Shown: positions 1-8,988 of the stretch, piece after piece
Position numbering within the stretch: position 1 is the stretch's first letter
Layout: every line of letters starts with the position of its first letter
Assembly (NCBI RefSeq): GCF_008704425.1
Contig: NZ_CP023696.1
Coordinates: 4,132,501 to 4,196,500, forward strand
DNA from: Streptomyces fradiae ATCC 10745 = DSM 40063
GTDB taxonomy: Bacteria > Actinomycetota > Actinomycetes > Streptomycetales > Streptomycetaceae
Direction of reading: 5' to 3'
DNA length: 64,000 nt
Notes under the pieces: generated by a model
The model's input: the letters and a program-made list of their open reading frames with translations, nothing else
What the model was told of the DNA's origin: nothing
The model's database searches: none
Made by a program: the position numbers and the translations under genes

Positions 1-1
1 C

Positions 2-970
2 ATCGCGGAGCGCGGCCAGTTCCACGTCCGCGCCTCGAAGGGCATCCACCTGGTCGTCCCCAAGGACCGCGTCCACTCCACGACTGGCCTGATCCTGCGC
101 ACCGAGAAGAGCGTCCTGTTCGTCATCCCCTGGGGGCGCCACTGGATCATCGGGACGACCGACACCGACTGGGACCTCGACAAGGCCCACCCCGCCGCGT
201 CCAGCGCCGACATCGACTACCTCCTGGAGCGGGTCAACGGCGTCCTGGCCACCCCGCTCTCCCGCGACGACGTGCAGGGCGTCTACGCGGGCCTGCGGCC
301 CCTGCTGGCCGGGGAGTCCGACGCCACCAGCAAGCTCTCCCGCGAGCACACGGTCGCCCACCCCGTGCCCGGCCTCGTCGTCGTCGCGGGCGGCAAGTAC
401 ACGACGTACCGGGTCATGGCGAAGGACGCGGTGGACGAGGCGGTGCACGGCCTGGACACGCGCGTCGCGCCGTGCGTCACGGAGGAGGTGCCGCTGCTGG
501 GCGCCGAGGGGTACCGGGCGCTGTGGAACGCCAGGGCGCGGATCGCCGCCCGGACGGGCCTGCACGTCGTGCGCGTCGAGCACCTGCTCCACCGGTACGG
601 CACCCTGGTGGACGAGCTGCTCGACCTGATCGCCGACGACCCCTCGCTGGGCGAGCCCGTCGCGGGCGCCGACGACTACCTGCGCGCCGAGATCCTCTAC
701 GCGGCCTCCCACGAGGGCGCCCGGCACCTGGACGACGTCCTGACCCGCCGGACCCGCATCTCCATCGAGACCTTCGACCGGGGCACCGGCTGCGCCCGCG
801 AGTGCGCCGAACTGATGGCGCGGGTCCTCGGCTGGGGGGAGGACCAGGTCGCCAAGGAGGTGGAGCACTACGAGAAGCGGGTCGAGGCGGAGCGGGAGTC
901 CCAGCGGCAGCCGGACGACCAGACGGCCGACGCCGCCCGGCTCGGCGCCCCGGACATCGTCCCCCTGTAG
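2..970 (+). CDS. glpD: Glycerol-3-phosphate dehydrogenase, C-terminal part (cut by window edge)
   Basis: FAD-dependent sn-glycerol-3-phosphate dehydrogenase, which oxidises glycerol-3-phosphate to dihydroxyacetone phosphate at the membrane and feeds electrons to the respiratory chain. About 322 residues are visible; the open frame runs from base 2, so the N-terminal FAD-binding fold lies outside the window. Seen here are WGRHWIIGTTDTDW, then GLRPLLAGES, then GGKYTTYRVMAKD, all typical of GlpD, followed by the helical C-terminal domain and a short charged tail ending in TAG. No downstream gene is close enough to share an operon; the next start is about 570 bp away. The assignment to GlpD rather than another DAO-family oxidase rests on these conserved blocks and is firm. 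Confidence 0.95.
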   Translation: MAERGQFHVRASKGIHLVVPKDRVHSTTGLILRTEKSVLFVIPWGRHWIIGTTDTDWDLDKAHPAASSADIDYLLERVNGVLATPLSRDDVQGVYAGLRPLLAGESDATSKLSREHTVAHPVPGLVVVAGGKYTTYRVMAKDAVDEAVHGLDTRVAPCVTEEVPLLGAEGYRALWNARARIAARTGLHVVRVEHLLHRYGTLVDELLDLIADDPSLGEPVAGADDYLRAEILYAASHEGARHLDDVLTRRTRISIETFDRGTGCARECAELMARVLGWGEDQVAKEVEHYEKRVEAERESQRQPDDQTADAARLGAPDIVPL

Positions 971-1539
971 GGCCCGCCGGAGCGTGGCCGCGGCCGTGGG
1001 CGTGGACCCGGCGGGCGGGGTGGTCGGAGGTGGCCGGGGGGCTGCCCGTCGAGCGGGGCCGAGGGTGGCCCGTCGGGCGGGCGGGGCCGGGGGTGGTCTG
1101 TCGGGCGGGGCCGCCGGCCGGGTCGGCCTGCCCCGGCCGACCCGGCCTGACCCGGCTGGCTCCGGACCGTGTCGAACCCGCCTCGGACCGTCTCGGACCG
1201 TCTCGAACCGAACGGTGCCGAGGGCGCCGTCACGGCTCCGCGGGACACGCTTTCGCCGGGGCCGGACCGGCTGTGACCAGGGGCGACGGCTCCTGGTCGG
1301 GCTCCAGGGCGAGGTGACGTACCGTCAGTCGACGGATGGCCAGAACCAAGGGCACCGTGAGTCTCGTCCTGCACTTCGGTATGGCCCGGCACCCTCCCCG
1401 GCCGTCATCCTCGCGGACGCCGGACCCGGGACAACCCCCGGTCCCGGAGTGAGGGACAATGAAGGTTCCACCAGGGCGGGTTACCGCATCGCGCGGACGC
1501 GGCAGGCGCGGGCGAGGAACAGGATCGCAGAGGGGACGC
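971..1539. other. Intergenic region, glpD to kinase 1
   Basis: About 570 bp with no convincing gene. It is extremely G+C rich, with short direct repeats of a cggaccgtctc type near 1172-1210, and holds the presumed promoter of the kinase cluster. No clean rho-independent terminator for glpD was found. Confidence 0.5.
1315..1327. promoter_or_regulatory. Short inverted repeat TGACG-TAC-CGTCA upstream of the kinase cluster
   Basis: A perfect 5-bp inverted repeat with a 3-bp centre, about 215 bp before the kinase 1 start. Its shape suits a dimeric repressor site, but nothing else supports a role and chance occurrence is possible. Confidence 0.2.
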
Positions 1540-3927
1540 ATGTCGGGAGCGGAGCAGTCGCGGGACGCGGCGCGGCAACCTCAGCGGGGCGCCGACGGCG
1601 AAGGCACGACCTCGAAGGACGCGACGGTGAAGGGTGAGGGCGGTGCCCTGCCGAAGGGCGCGGCCGAAGGCGACGCCGTGCGGGGCGCCACGGACGGGAG
1701 CGACGCGAAGGGCGGCGACGCGAAGGGCCAGGGCGCGCCGGACGCGGGTGCCGCGCCGCGGCAGGCGGCTCCGGCCGCCGGGACCGGCGGCGACGGGGAC
1801 CGCGGCGGTACGAGCCGTGCCGACGCGGTCCGTGACGGCACGACACGCGAGGACGCGGCCCGCGACGGCGGGACGCGCGAGGACGCGGCCCCGACGGGCG
1901 AGGCGGGCACCGGAGGTTCCCGCCCGGCCAAGGCGGCGGCCAAGGCGGCGGACACGGCCAAGGCGGCGCCGGCGGCCGGGCCCGACATGGCGAAGAAGCC
2001 CGTGCCGCCCCATGTGACGACGGAGGGCCGGCTGCTCGCGGGCCGCTACCGGCTCGGCGCCGTCCTCGGGCGCGGCGGCATGGGCACCGTGTGGCGCGCC
2101 GTCGACGAGACCCTCGGCCGCACCGTCGCCGTCAAGGAGCTCCGCTTCCCCAACGCCATCGACGAGGACGAGAAGCGGCGCCTCATCACCCGGACCCTGC
2201 GCGAGGCCAAGGCCATCGCCCGGATCCGCAACAACAACGCCGTCACCGTCTACGACGTGGTGGACGAGGACGACCGGCCCTGGATCGTCATGGAGCTGGT
2301 CGAGGGCCGCTCCCTCGCCGAGGTCATCCGCGAGGACGGCACGCTCACCCCGCACCGCGCCGCCGAGGTCGGCCTCGCCATCCTCGACGTGCTCCGCTCG
2401 GCGCACCGGCAGGGCATCCTCCACCGCGACGTGAAGCCGTCGAACGTGCTCATCGAGGACGACGGCCGCGTCGTCCTCACCGACTTCGGCATCGCCCAGG
2501 TCGAGGGCGACCCGTCCATCACCTCCACCGGGATGCTCGTCGGCGCGCCCTCCTACATCTCGCCCGAGCGGGCGCGCGGCCAGCGGCCCGGCCCCGCCGC
2601 CGACATGTGGTCCCTCGGCGGCCTCCTCTACGCGGCCGTGGAGGGCCACCCGCCCTACGACAAGGGCTCGGCCATAGCGACGCTCACGGCCGTCATGACC
2701 GAGCAGCTGGACCCGCCGAAGAACGCGGGCCCGCTCGACAAGGTGATCTACGGGCTGCTCGCCAAGGACCCGGCGCAGCGCCTCGACGACGCGGGCGCCC
2801 GCGCGCTCCTGAACGGCGTGCTGCGGCAGACCGCCGCCACGGCCGCCCCCGCGGGCCCCGAGCCCCAGGAGGCGACCCGCGTCGTCCCGCTCCCGCCGGT
2901 CCCCCCGCCCGGTCCGGCCGCCCCGGACACGACCGCCGCCACCGCGGCCGGTGACGCCCCGGCCGGCGACGCGACCGCCGAACGGCTGCGCGGCGCCCTG
3001 CGCTCGGTGCGCAACGCCGCCGCTGCCGCCTCCGCCAACCGCCAGGCCAGGCAGCCCGCCAAGCCGGCGCGCCCCGGCCCGGCCGCCCCGGCCCGGGCGT
3101 CCCTCACCGACGTGGTGCCCCGGCGCACGCTGGTCACCATCGCGGTCGTGGCCGTGCTCGCGGTCGTCGCCACCGTCCTCGCGGTCGCCCTCAGCGGCCG
3201 TGACGACACCACCGCCCAGGGCGGTACGCAGGGCGGCGACAAGGCGGCCACGGCCGGCACCACCGGCGGCTCCACGGACGGCGCCGGCACCACCGGCAAC
3301 GGCGGCGGCCCCGACGGCGGGAGCGGCGAGCAGCAGGACGGCGGCCAGGACGCGGGCGGCGCCGACTCCGGCACGACGGCGGGCCAGTCGGGCTCGGCGG
3401 GCACGGGCGGCTCGGCGGGCACGTCCGGTACGGGCACGCCGTCCGCCTCCCCGGGCACCGCGCCCCCGGTCCCGGCCGGGTACAAGACGGTCACCGACGC
3501 CCGGTTCCACTTCTCCATGGCGATGCCCGAGGACTTCCGCATGACCGGTGTCGCGGGCCGGAACTCCGGTGGCATCTACAGCGCCTCGGGCGGCTTCCCG
3601 CGCGTGCAGGTGGACTACACCGACAGCCCCGGCGCCGACGCCGCCGCCGCGTGGAGCGCCGCCATGGGCGCCGTCGCCGCGACCAGCAGCGGCTACCGGC
3701 ACCACGGCATCAAGCCCGTCTCGTACAACGGCTATCCGACGGTCGCCGACTGGCAGTTCGAGCGGAACCAGGGCGGCACGCGCGTACGCGTCCTCAACCG
3801 GGGCTTCAAGGTCGACGCCGACCACGGCTACGCGATCATGATCTCCTGCAAGTCCACGGAGTGGGACGGACCGGAGTGCACCGCGCTGCGGAACACCGCG
3901 TTCGCGACGTTCCGGCCCACGGACTGA
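1540..3927 (+). CDS. Receptor-type Ser/Thr protein kinase 1 (PknB-like, single transmembrane segment)
   Basis: Membrane-bound eukaryotic-type protein kinase of 795 residues. Residues 1-165 are a charged, Ala/Gly-rich low-complexity arm. The kinase domain spans about 168-430 with all catalytic parts: Gly-rich loop LGRGGMGTVW, catalytic Lys199 in VAVKEL, HRDVKPSN with Asp297, and DFG. A Pro/Ala-rich juxtamembrane region leads to one membrane segment at about 530-552, then a Gly/Ser/Thr linker and an outside domain of about 140 residues that may sense a ligand. The start chosen is the ATG at 1540, preceded by gcagagggg at good spacing; an in-frame ATG at 1459 has no such site and would add 27 Arg-rich residues. 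It is the first of four same-strand kinase-family genes. Ligand and substrates cannot be read from sequence. Confidence 0.93.
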   Translation: MSGAEQSRDAARQPQRGADGEGTTSKDATVKGEGGALPKGAAEGDAVRGATDGSDAKGGDAKGQGAPDAGAAPRQAAPAAGTGGDGDRGGTSRADAVRDGTTREDAARDGGTREDAAPTGEAGTGGSRPAKAAAKAADTAKAAPAAGPDMAKKPVPPHVTTEGRLLAGRYRLGAVLGRGGMGTVWRAVDETLGRTVAVKELRFPNAIDEDEKRRLITRTLREAKAIARIRNNNAVTVYDVVDEDDRPWIVMELVEGRSLAEVIREDGTLTPHRAAEVGLAILDVLRSAHRQGILHRDVKPSNVLIEDDGRVVLTDFGIAQVEGDPSITSTGMLVGAPSYISPERARGQRPGPAADMWSLGGLLYAAVEGHPPYDKGSAIATLTAVMTEQLDPPKNAGPLDKVIYGLLAKDPAQRLDDAGARALLNGVLRQTAATAAPAGPEPQEATRVVPLPPVPPPGPAAPDTTAATAAGDAPAGDATAERLRGALRSVRNAAAAASANRQARQPAKPARPGPAAPARASLTDVVPRRTLVTIAVVAVLAVVATVLAVALSGRDDTTAQGGTQGGDKAATAGTTGGSTDGAGTTGNGGGPDGGSGEQQDGGQDAGGADSGTTAGQSGSAGTGGSAGTSGTGTPSASPGTAPPVPAGYKTVTDARFHFSMAMPEDFRMTGVAGRNSGGIYSASGGFPRVQVDYTDSPGADAAAAWSAAMGAVAATSSGYRHHGIKPVSYNGYPTVADWQFERNQGGTRVRVLNRGFKVDADHGYAIMISCKSTEWDGPECTALRNTAFATFRPTD

Positions 3928-4070
3928 CCGGCGGCACGTATCGTGAGAGCGCGCGGACGGAACGAAGCCGCACCACGCGGGTAACCGCACAGGCAAGGAC
4001 CAGGATCGGCGGCCGTTCGCACGATTCCGTGCGAACGGCGGAGCCGGGGGGACAGCGCGGGGGAGGCGTC

Positions 4071-7000
4071 GTGGAGGACTACGCGGGAAGGGTGCTCGCC
4101 GACCGCTACCGCCTGCCCGTCGTCCCCGACGGCACGGACGGCTACGAGGACGCGGACGGCTACGGCCGCGGGGACGCCTACGGCCACGGGGACGGCCACG
4201 GCCACCCGGACGAGGCCGGGTACGCCGGGGCGTACGGGCCGGTCGAGACCCGTGCGTTCGACACCTACAGCGGCCAGGAGGTCATGGTCCGGCAGCTCCC
4301 CCTGCCGGAGACCGTGGACGCCGAGGTCGTGGACGCGGACGGCGCCTACCACCGCCCCTACGGGCACACCCCGAGGCGCTCGGCCGACCGCGTCGCCGCC
4401 GACCCGAACGTCCGGCGGGCCGTCGAGGCCGTCCAGGCCGTCGCCCGCATCCCGGACCACCCGCGCCTCGACCAGGTCTTCGACGTCTTCACCGAGGACG
4501 GCTCGCTCTGGATCGTCAGCGAACTGGTCGCCGGCCGGCCGCTGGCCGCCCTCGTCCACGCCGAGCCGCTCACCCCGTACCGCGCCGCCGAGATCGCCAA
4601 CGACGTGCTCACGGCGCTGCGCACCCTCCACGCCCACGGCTGGACGCACCGCAACATCACCACCCGCACCGTCCTCGTCTGCGACGACGGCCGCGTCGTC
4701 CTCAGCGGGCTCGCCACCGGGGCCGCCGAGGAGGCGCTCTGCGGCTACGCGCCCGTGCCCGCCCCGGACGACGACATGGACGCCCCCTACGGGGAGGACG
4801 CCGACACCCCCTACGAGGACATCCCCTACGGCGACGGCGAGGGCGACGGCGCCCCCTACGGGCGCCCTGGGCGTGACGCCGTGGGGGGCGGCTACGCGCA
4901 CGACGCCGACGGCGCCGAGCCGTACGGTGACTTCGCCGACGCGGACGACACGTACGACGCGGCCGACGAGTACGGCGAGCGGGGCGTGGACCGCGGGGAC
5001 GCGGCGTACGGCGCGGGCGACGCGGAGCCGCACGGCACCCGACGCCCGTCGCTCCCCGCGCCGCTCCCGCCCGGCCCGCCCGCCCTGCCGAGCGGCTACG
5101 AGCCCCAGTACGTCGCGCGGGCCGCCGACCGCTTCGCGGACGACCACGAAGGCGACGAGCACGACCCGTACGACGCCCACGACGGCCCCGGCGCCCCCGT
5201 CCCGTACGGCACCCACGACCCGTACGCGGCGCACGGCCCGGACGGCGGGCGCCGCCCCTACGGGAGCCCGGCGCGCGCCCCCTACGCCGACGCGCCGGAG
5301 CACATCCCCCACGGCGACGGCCCCGAGGACGCCCCCTACGGCGACGGCCCCTCGGGCGGGGCCGACCGGGGCGCAGCCTGGGACGGGCAGGACGGGCAGG
5401 ACGGGCAAGGGGGGCACGGGAGGCGCGGGGGCGACGGCTCCGCGGGCCGGCCGCCGCGCGCGCTCCTCGCCGGCACCTGGCGGGACGGCCCCGTCCCGGC
5501 GGGCGGCGGCTCCCCGTACGGCGGCGGCTCCCCGTACGGTGACGGCCCCTCGCGCGACGGCGGCTCCCCGTACGGCGAGGTGGCCCCCTACGGGGGCGCC
5601 CGCGCCGCCCTGGACGCCGACGCCCGGCGCACCGCCCCGCCCTCCGACGCCACCGCGCACACCGGTACGGCCGGACAGGCCCGGCAGGCCGTGCCGGGCG
5701 CGCAGGCCGGGCCGGGCCGCGGGACCGGCGGGCCCGCCGGGGCGGAGCAGGAGGGCGCCGAGGCCGTCTACCGCGGCCCCACCACGCCGCTCGCCGCCGA
5801 GCGCGCCCGCCAGACCAGGATCGCCGTCGTCGGCGCGGTCACCGAGCGGTGGGCGCCCGAGCAGGCGGGCCCCGTGTACGGGACGTGGCGGCTGGCCCCG
5901 CCCATCGGCCCGGCCACCGACCTGTGGGCGCTGGGCGCGCTGCTGTTCCGCGTCCTCGAAGGCCACGCCCCGTACCCGGAGGACAACGCCGCCGAGCTCG
6001 TCCAGATGGTCTGCTCCGAGCCGCCCGCCTTCGCGGAGGAGTGCGGCGCGCTGCGCCCCGTCGTCGAGTCGCTGCTGCGCCAGGACCCCACCGAGCGCCC
6101 CGACTTCGAGGAGCTGCGCGGCTGGCTGCGCTCCCTCGTCCGCTCGGCGCCCGAGCCCGAGGCGGGCGCCTACGTGGTGCCCATGCCGTCCGACGCGGCC
6201 CGGCTGCCCATCGTCCGCCGCCGCGGCGACCTGGTCCGCAGGCGCCGCACCCGTACGCGCCCGGCGTCCCGCTCGGCCGCCCGCTCCGCGTACCGGGCCG
6301 CCGAGGCGCCCGCCCCGGCCGCGCCCTCCCGGCACCGCCGCGAGAAGGCCAGGGAGCGGCACCCCGGCGGCGGCAACCCGCGCGCCCTCGGGCGCACCCT
6401 CCTGCTGCTGATACTCCTCGGCCTCGCCGGGGCCGTCGCGTACGCCGTGGCGTTCATGCCCGAGGCCGGCCGGACGGACGGGTCGCAGCGCCCCACCGGC
6501 ACCGCCCGCCCCACCGCGAGCGCCGCGCACGGGCCGACCCCGCCCGCCGCCGGTGCGCCCGACCCGCAGACCCCGCGGCCCAGCCGCCCGGCGCCCTCCA
6601 CCAACGCCGGGACGCCCACCGCGCCCGCCCTGCCGGAGGGGTACGTCGTGCGCGACGACCCGGAGGGCTTCCGGGTCGGCGTCGACCAGACCTGGCGCCG
6701 CAGCCCCATCAACGACATCGGGCAGGTCCGCTACTCGGAGGGCGACTACACGCTGATCATCGTGCCGGGCCGCGACACCGTCCGCACGGCGGGCGCGGAC
6801 CCGCTGGAGTACCAGCGCGCCAAGGAGCGCGAGCTCCAGCCGTGGCGGGACTCCACCTGGTCCACCGCGACCGGTCTGCGCCGCGTCGACGTGGGCCGCC
6901 AGGCCATGGCCGAGGGGCAGTTCACCTGGCAGGACGCCAACGGCCGCCAGGTGTACGTGCGCAACCTCGCCCTCCTCGTCGGCGACCGCTACCACGTCGT

Positions 7001-7085
7001 GCAGGTCATCGGCCCCGAGACCGAGCGGGACAGGGTCACCGAGATCTACGAACAGGCCACCAAGAGCTACCAGGTGACGCGCTGA
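4071..7085 (+). CDS. Receptor-type pseudokinase with a large Tyr/Gly/Pro/Asp-rich insertion
   Basis: A kinase-fold membrane protein of 1004 residues that has lost its catalytic motifs. The Gly-rich loop is replaced by an Asp/Gly/Tyr-rich stretch, the VAVK lysine is Arg74 (VMVRQL), HRD is HRN with Asn195, and DFG reads GLA at about 213-215. Hydrophobic landmarks remain: SLWIVSELVAGRPL, then PATDLWALGALLFRVLEGHAPY and the RPDFEEL end. Between them, at about residues 220-565, lies a low-complexity insert with many PYG and PYGDG units. One membrane segment is at about 774-798, followed by an outside domain like that of kinase 1. The GTG at 4071 was chosen because gggagg precedes it and translation upstream only shadows kinase 1. 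A regulatory or scaffold partner for neighbouring kinases is an inference. No frameshift is visible, so it is not an ordinary broken gene. Confidence 0.85.
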   Translation: MEDYAGRVLADRYRLPVVPDGTDGYEDADGYGRGDAYGHGDGHGHPDEAGYAGAYGPVETRAFDTYSGQEVMVRQLPLPETVDAEVVDADGAYHRPYGHTPRRSADRVAADPNVRRAVEAVQAVARIPDHPRLDQVFDVFTEDGSLWIVSELVAGRPLAALVHAEPLTPYRAAEIANDVLTALRTLHAHGWTHRNITTRTVLVCDDGRVVLSGLATGAAEEALCGYAPVPAPDDDMDAPYGEDADTPYEDIPYGDGEGDGAPYGRPGRDAVGGGYAHDADGAEPYGDFADADDTYDAADEYGERGVDRGDAAYGAGDAEPHGTRRPSLPAPLPPGPPALPSGYEPQYVARAADRFADDHEGDEHDPYDAHDGPGAPVPYGTHDPYAAHGPDGGRRPYGSPARAPYADAPEHIPHGDGPEDAPYGDGPSGGADRGAAWDGQDGQDGQGGHGRRGGDGSAGRPPRALLAGTWRDGPVPAGGGSPYGGGSPYGDGPSRDGGSPYGEVAPYGGARAALDADARRTAPPSDATAHTGTAGQARQAVPGAQAGPGRGTGGPAGAEQEGAEAVYRGPTTPLAAERARQTRIAVVGAVTERWAPEQAGPVYGTWRLAPPIGPATDLWALGALLFRVLEGHAPYPEDNAAELVQMVCSEPPAFAEECGALRPVVESLLRQDPTERPDFEELRGWLRSLVRSAPEPEAGAYVVPMPSDAARLPIVRRRGDLVRRRRTRTRPASRSAARSAYRAAEAPAPAAPSRHRREKARERHPGGGNPRALGRTLLLLILLGLAGAVAYAVAFMPEAGRTDGSQRPTGTARPTASAAHGPTPPAAGAPDPQTPRPSRPAPSTNAGTPTAPALPEGYVVRDDPEGFRVGVDQTWRRSPINDIGQVRYSEGDYTLIIVPGRDTVRTAGADPLEYQRAKERELQPWRDSTWSTATGLRRVDVGRQAMAEGQFTWQDANGRQVYVRNLALLVGDRYHVVQVIGPETERDRVTEIYEQATKSYQVTR

Positions 7086-7090
7086 CGCCA

Positions 7091-7115
7091 CGTCACCACA
7101 CCCGTAGGGGTGACG
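7091..7115. other. Inverted repeat after the pseudokinase gene
   Basis: CGTCACC at 7091-7097 pairs with GGTGACG at 7109-7115; an inner alternative, CACCC-gtag-GGGTG, overlaps it at 7099-7112. It lies 5 bp after the stop codon. It could be a weak terminator or an operator; there is no T-run. Confidence 0.3.
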
Positions 7116-7153
7116 CACAGTGGCGAATTCACGCCATTCAGCGGGGCCCGTGT

Positions 7154-7171
7154 CACGGAGCTGTCTCCGTG
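7154..7171. terminator. Perfect 7-bp hairpin between kinase genes 2 and 3
   Basis: CACGGAG-CTGT-CTCCGTG, a compact stem with a 4-nt loop and no U tract. Terminators without U tracts occur in Streptomyces; an RNA-stability role is equally possible. Confidence 0.3.
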
Positions 7172-7206
7172 GCCGCCCCGAGGTTCCCCGCGCCGTGCAC
7201 CCTCCG

Positions 7207-7212
7207 TAATCT
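7207..7212 (+). promoter_or_regulatory. Candidate -10 box TAATCT for kinase 3
   Basis: TAATCT fits the TAnnnT pattern of the main sigma factor and lies 36 bp before the GTG start in an otherwise GC-rich region. No good -35 element was recognised. Confidence 0.25.
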
Positions 7213-7248
7213 TGCTCCGAAGCGGTGGGGCGGGCTGGGCGGAGACAC

Positions 7249-8958
7249 GTGGAACAGACGCAGGGCATGGGCGGGGGGCTGGTGCTCGCGGGGCGCTACC
7301 GGCTGGGCGAGACGATCGGCCGGGGCGGGATGGGCAAGGTGTGGCGGGCCCACGACGAGGTCCTCCACCGCACCGTCGCCGTCAAGGAGCTGACGGCCGG
7401 CCAGTACGTCTCGGAGGCGGACCGGGTCGTCCTGCACGCCCGTACGCAGAAGGAGGCGCGGGCCGCCGCCAGGATCACCCACCCGGCGGTCGTCACCGTC
7501 CACGACGTCCTCGAACACGACGACCGGCCGTGGATCGTCATGCAGTACGTCGACGGCCCCTCCCTCGCCGACTCGGTCAAGTCCGCGCCGGATGGCCGGA
7601 TATCGCCCCGCGAGGCCGCCCGGATAGGTCTGCACGTGCTAGGCGCGCTGAGCGCCGCGCACGCCGCCGGGGTGCTGCACCGGGACGTCAAGCCGGGCAA
7701 CGTCCTGCTCGCCCGCGACGGGCGGGTGCTGCTCACCGACTTCGGCATCGCCGCCATCGAGGGCGACTCCACCATCACCCGCACCGGCGAACTCGTCGGC
7801 TCCATCGACTACCTGGCCCCGGAGCGGGTGCGCGGCTCCGATCCCGGCCCGGCCTCGGACCTGTGGGCGCTGGGCGCCACGCTGTACACGGCGGTGCAGG
7901 GGCAGTCGCCTTTCCGCAGGTCGTCGCCTATCAGCACCATGCAGGCCGTGGTCACCGAGGAGGCCGGCCCGGCCGCGCACGCGGGCCCGCTCGCCCCGGT
8001 GATCACCGCACTGCTGCGCAAGGACCCCGCCGACCGGCCCGGCGCCGCCGAGCTGGAGCGCATGCTGATCGAGGCGATGGAGGGCCGCACACCGACCGCC
8101 GCCCAGGCGTACGTACCGACGCTGTCCGTGTCGCCGGAGGAGCTGCGCGAGGTGGCCGACGGCATCGCCGGGACGTCCGGCGCTCCCGGCGCCTCCGCCG
8201 GGTCCGCCGCGGGGGCTTCGCACGGCTCCGGCGCCTCCTCCGGCCGGGGACCGGGCGGGGGCCCTGGCCCCGGGTACCCGGCGCACGGCCCCGGGGCCAC
8301 CGTCCGCGCGGGGGCGGGCCGGCTGCGCAGGGCGGCGCTGGTGGTGCTGCTCGCGGGGGCGGTCGGCGCGGGGGCCGGGTTCGCCGTGATGCGGTACGCC
8401 GACCACGCCGGCACGGCGGGCCCCGCCGCTCCCGCCGCGGGCGCCACCGCCGGGGCCGCGCCGTCGGCCGAGGCCGCCGCCGGGGACCCGCGGGACGGCC
8501 GGCTGCCCGCCGGATGGCGGCGCGTCACCGACCCGCTCGGCTTCAGCCTCGCCGTACCGGCCGGCTGGGAGCGGCGGGCTGACGGGGACCGGGTCGACTA
8601 CACACCGGACGGCGGCAGGCGGCTGCTTCGCGTCAGTGTCGACTCCGAGCCGGATTTCGAGAGCCTTTTCCGGCACATGCTCGACGTGGAGAAGAGCCTG
8701 CGGAAGCGGCTGCCGGAATACCGCCGGGTCACACTCGTCCAGAATACGTTCCGTGATCGGACGGAATCCTGTCTCTGGGAGTTCACCTGGCACGAGAAAA
8801 GGACACACCCCGGTAAGCGCCACGCGATAGACCAGGTGTACTACACGGACGACGGAACCGAGTACGCGCTGTACATGTCGTCGCCCGAGGAGGACTGGGC
8901 GACCACGCGGGAGCAGTTCGGCATCGTGCTGCGCCACTGGCGACCCGCCGAGGGGTGA
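7249..8958 (+). CDS. Receptor-type Ser/Thr protein kinase 3
   Basis: Membrane-bound Ser/Thr kinase of 569 residues. The kinase domain is at about 15-275 and complete: IGRGGMGKVW, Lys46 in VAVKEL, Asp146 in HRDVKPGN and a DFG motif. A Gly/Ala/Ser-rich linker leads to one membrane segment at about 362-385 and an outside domain of about 145 residues beginning near LPAGWRRVTDPLGFSLAVP, which resembles the outside domains of the two preceding genes. The GTG at 7249 has ggag 4 nt upstream; an in-frame GTG at 7225 is a weaker choice. The end of this gene has visibly less GC-biased codons than its start. Likely a signalling kinase; ligand and substrates unknown. Confidence 0.93.
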   Translation: MEQTQGMGGGLVLAGRYRLGETIGRGGMGKVWRAHDEVLHRTVAVKELTAGQYVSEADRVVLHARTQKEARAAARITHPAVVTVHDVLEHDDRPWIVMQYVDGPSLADSVKSAPDGRISPREAARIGLHVLGALSAAHAAGVLHRDVKPGNVLLARDGRVLLTDFGIAAIEGDSTITRTGELVGSIDYLAPERVRGSDPGPASDLWALGATLYTAVQGQSPFRRSSPISTMQAVVTEEAGPAAHAGPLAPVITALLRKDPADRPGAAELERMLIEAMEGRTPTAAQAYVPTLSVSPEELREVADGIAGTSGAPGASAGSAAGASHGSGASSGRGPGGGPGPGYPAHGPGATVRAGAGRLRRAALVVLLAGAVGAGAGFAVMRYADHAGTAGPAAPAAGATAGAAPSAEAAAGDPRDGRLPAGWRRVTDPLGFSLAVPAGWERRADGDRVDYTPDGGRRLLRVSVDSEPDFESLFRHMLDVEKSLRKRLPEYRRVTLVQNTFRDRTESCLWEFTWHEKRTHPGKRHAIDQVYYTDDGTEYALYMSSPEEDWATTREQFGIVLRHWRPAEG

Positions 8959-8988
8959 CCTCCTCGGCGCGAGCGGAGGAGATGGGCC

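Noticed and set aside
1405..3996. Long antisense open frame opposite kinase 1 (863 codons)
   Set aside because: Stop codons are rare on both strands in such GC-rich DNA; the product has no fold, is Arg/Gly/Ala-rich, and the opposite strand carries an intact kinase.
3651..4070. Longer N terminus for the pseudokinase
   Set aside because: Upstream codons overlap the end of kinase 1 in another frame and are Arg/His-rich; the GTG at 4071 has a clear ribosome binding site.
5500..5600. CRISPR-like repeats in the pseudokinase gene
   Set aside because: The ccgtacggcg-type repeats are codons for PYG units, too short, irregular and in frame; no spacers.
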